Source of the DNA: Theobroma cacao
Lineage: Eukaryota > Streptophyta > Magnoliopsida > Malvales > Malvaceae
NCBI RefSeq assembly: GCF_000208745.1
Contig: NC_030858.1
Coordinates: 34,160,364-34,224,363, forward strand
Direction of reading: 5' to 3'
Length of the DNA stretch: 64,000 nt
Shown piece by piece: positions 61,086-64,000 of the stretch; positions within the stretch are counted from its first letter, which is position 1; each line of letters starts with the position of its first letter. The notes under the pieces were generated by a model, which was given only the letters and a program-made list of their open reading frames with translations, made no database searches and was not told the origin of the DNA. Both the position numbers and the translations under genes were made by a program.

Positions 61086-63250
61086 TGTCTAATAGCCTGT
61101 GTAACATCCCATCCTTGGGATGTTAATTAAAAGAAAACGTTATTTGAAATTTAAGAAGAATTGTGGTTATTGATGATGAGAAAAGTCATGTGGGAGTGGA
61201 GAAATTAAAATAGTATTTTTATAATAAAATAATATTAAAATAAAGATGATGGCTGAATAAAAGAATAAAACATTATTGGCCGATTTCATGGAGTTAGATT
61301 TAGCCCAAGTGGGAGAGAGAGAAAAATTTTAAGGAAATGTAGCATGGTGGGGCCCACATGTTATTATAAAAAAATAAAGCATAAATGTGTATTAATATAT
61401 TTAAATATTATTGTGATATATTGGTGATATACAAAATGAATATTTTGCAAGTACATGGGTAAAGGAACAATAATAGAAGATAGATAAAGCCAAAAGAATG
61501 GTTGAAACAAAATGTTGACGGGTAGAATTTTTAATTAGCAAAAAGTTAGAAGATCAGATTATAATATATGAAAAGTTTGAAAGATTAAATTATAAAAGAG
61601 AAAAAGTTTGGAGGGTTAAACAGAGAATAAAAAAAAGTTAGAGAACTTATTGGCAATTAATCTATCCTTAAATTATATTAAAAACAAATACGTATGTAGA
61701 AGATGTTAAGGATTAAATGGGCGGTCAACACAAAGTTGACCACCCATGCANGAAAAATAATAGAAGACAGATAAAGCCAAAAGAATGGTCGAAACAAAAA
61801 GTTAACGGGTTGAATTTTTAATTAGCAAAAAGTTAGAAGATCAGATTATAATATATGAAAAGTTTGAAAGATTAAATTATAAAAGAGAAAAAGTTTGGAG
61901 GGTTAAACAGAGAATAAAAAAAAGTTAGAGAACTTATTGGCAATTAATCTATCCTTAAATTATATTAAAAACAAATACGTATGTAGAAGATGTTAAGGAT
62001 TAAATGGGCGGTCAACACAAAGTTGACCACCCATGCAACAACCAAAGGAGAAAGAAATAAAAGGAACAAAATTACACCAATGAGGAGGGGGGACAAAGCA
62101 ATGTTGTCCTCCTATGCAAAGGAAATGATTTGCAAAACAAAAAAAAAAAAAAAAAAAAAAACAGAGGATTGAATTGAAAGGAACTAAGCTTGGGGAATCG
62201 CCCATTCTTTGGAGCTTAGACATTCTGCCCCCTCTTTTCCTGGAAAGCCCGAGAACTCCAAAGAAATTCTCTCAAGATTTTTTCTATCGTTCCTACTTTC
62301 CAAAGAGAGCTAAAGATACAAAAAATCTAGCCACTCAAGCTTCCATTATCCTCATTATTTGAGTGAACCCGAGGGCTCCTATGGAAATCTTTCAAGTTGG
62401 TTTTAAAGGTGATCCATGTAATATATAGTAGAGATTCCTATTGGTTCCTTGCAACCCGTGGCTACCTACTTATTTTGAAGGGATCAAGGCCCCACAAATG
62501 GAAGCTAGGAGCTGGGAGTTTGATGTGTAGGCAAGGAAATTACGAGTTAATCTTTAAAGATTTAAGTTTAAGAAATTTATAGCTTTTGAACTCATTGTGG
62601 CAGATTTGGTGATGTGGGTGAAGTAGTGTTGAAAATCAAGAATTTGGATGAGTTAAGCTGTCAATGAGGTAAGGTGCTAGAAACTAATGGTTAATTGCTC
62701 ACCCAAATTAGCTACGGTTTATAAAAAAAAAAAAAATTGAGCCTGTTCAATTAATTAAATGTGCCTAGTTGTAAGGGATTATAAGAGGAAGAAGTTGCTG
62801 AAAATGTTTCCAAACCGTGGCTTAGTACCAAAGGCAGATTGGTGAAGTTCGAAGATAAGGAAATAAATTGGAATTTGAAATTAGATTACCATTTTAACTG
62901 CTGGTCACATGTATAAGTAGATAGTCTTAGAAAATATATTAAGTAAATATAAATTGTTGATGACTAGGAGATTGATTGAGCTGGTGCTTAGTTTCTAAGC
63001 AAAGTTAGTGAAGAAGGAATTATATTGAAAACTTTGACTAACCCGAGGCTTAAGCTTTGATGGATGTGGAAAATTAATATAAAAAAAGCCAGAATTAATG
63101 ATTGAAATTGAGGTTTAAGTTGTTAATATTCTGTTGACCAAATAAGTAGATGTAAAAGCATCACAAATTTTATTAATTGGTGATGACATGTTATTGCTAG
63201 GAATTGGATTGAGCAAATCTGATCATTGCTAGAGAAAAAAAAAGGGTCAA
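61086..63250. mobile_element. Repeat-derived region, possibly LTR-retrotransposon remnant
   Basis: AT-rich non-coding DNA. It opens with TGTAACATCCCATCCTTGGG, a start resembling plant Gypsy LTRs (TGTAACA-type), and contains a poly-A tract at about 62140-62161. No gag-pol coding, primer-binding site or second LTR was found, so the assignment is weak. It includes the repeat around the N at 61751. Confidence 0.35.
61469..62037 (+). repeat. Direct repeat around the N at 61751 (probable unmerged contig overlap)
   Basis: About 282 bases (61469-61750) are repeated at 61756-62037 (offset 287). There are a few mismatches in the first 50 bases and near identity afterwards, with a single N at 61751 between the copies. 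Confidence 0.85.
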
Positions 63251-63289
63251 GAGGATTTGGGCCCAATTATTATCTCCAGAATCTTGAAT

Positions 63290-64000
63290 TCTCTCTCATT
63301 GAATAATATAATTTAGTCCTACACCAGGAAGAAGTAATATGGCAACAACGAGCAAAGATAGACTAGTTCAAATACGAAGATGGTAATAGCAAGTTTTATC
63401 ACGCCATGGTGAAGAGTAAACAGAGGAGGAAACAGATAAATGCTTTTAAAAGAGAAGATAACTCTTGGTGCTCAGATCTTTTAGAACTTTAAGGCTAGTG
63501 GTTCATTTCTTTATGAATTTATACACATATGATGGGGTTAGTGAATCATTACTGTCATACACATATTGGAGATTGGACCTTGAAAAATCATCAACTTTGG
63601 CCGATTATGAGTGACGAAATTAAACATGCTCTCTTTGATATGCATCCCAACAAAAGCTCGAGATATGATGGATTTCTAGCAAGCTTCTTCAATAAAAATT
63701 GGAGACATATTGGTAATGATCTCATTAAATTTGTACAAGATGCCTATCTCAAAGGCTCCTTTGCACCATCCTGAAACCATACACTTATTACTCTTATTCC
63801 TAAAGTGGAAGGACCTGAGAAGATTAACCAATTTCACCCTATAAGTTTGTGTTCAATACCTCTGAACCTGCTTAGCAAAATTCTTGTCGATTGACTACGT
63901 CCATTACTGAATGAGCTTATTAGTAACACACAGAGTAGTTTTATACCAGGGTGTCAAGCAACTGATAATGTTATTGTAGTGCAAGAAGTCATTCACACAA
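63290..64000 (+). pseudogene. L1-type LINE fragment (endonuclease-RT linker and start of RT), continues past the window
   Basis: Plus-strand reading typical of plant L1 elements: KYEDGNSKFYHAMVKSKQRR, MSDEIKHALFDMHPNKSSRYDGF, LITLIPKVEGPEKINQFHPI, and SSFIPGCQATDNVIVVQEVIH. Several in-frame stops (for example after LKGSFAPS at about 63772) show it is decayed. It would encode the start of reverse transcriptase beyond 64000. Confidence 0.85.

Overview
This is nuclear DNA from a dicot plant. It is AT-rich, its genes have many introns with GT-AG (occasionally GC-AG) boundaries, the proteins belong to plant-specific families (TGA bZIP, ABI5-type bZIP, CER1, F-box/LRR), and it carries PIF/Harbinger, L1-type LINE and foldback elements. 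I cannot name the species; a woody rosid would fit. There are no prokaryotic features, CRISPR arrays or convincing tRNA/rRNA genes. All exon boundaries were read by eye from splice consensus and reading-frame continuity, not from transcripts.

Layout. 652-1911 (+): single-exon F-box/LRR gene. 7558-14205 (+): a TGA9-type bZIP factor in 12 coding exons, with a second possible first exon at 9431 in its fourth coding intron. 18088-26000 (-): an intact 15-exon gene for a conserved plant protein of unknown function (about 1257 aa). The 5' half of this gene and its upstream DNA are tandemly duplicated (22196-28978 copied as 28979-40640). The second copy is truncated, has a nonsense codon, and is split by a 5.05-kb PIF/Harbinger element (29135-34188) whose transposase frame is open but whose first catalytic Asp reads Glu. 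41278-42946 (-): ABI5/DPBF2-type bZIP. 45974-47836 (-): alpha/beta hydrolase. 48.4-55.9 kb: repeats, consisting of two copies of a long-armed foldback element, LINE remnants, a Harbinger remnant and a direct duplication in the promoter of the next gene. 55990-60070 (+): CER1-type wax alkane-forming enzyme in 10 exons. 60340-60723 (-): a hydrolase pseudogene related to the 46-kb gene. 60.7-64.0 kb: repetitive DNA ending in a decayed LINE reverse transcriptase.

The genes are independent eukaryotic transcription units, not an operon. TGA9-type and ABI5-type bZIPs and CER1 are linked in the literature to anther development, abscisic acid/seed programmes and cuticular wax respectively, but nothing here shows they act together.

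The most useful observations are: (i) each of the six single-N positions lies between two near-identical direct repeats, the mark of unmerged contig overlaps, and two of these Ns bracket a 2.1-kb piece almost identical to the paralogous copy; (ii) a frame-compatible alternative N-terminus for the TGA factor; (iii) the duplication, truncation and transposon history of the unknown gene; (iv) the altered catalytic residue in an otherwise open Harbinger transposase; (v) a GC-AG intron shared by the two hydrolase paralogues; (vi) a duplicated proximal promoter at CER1.
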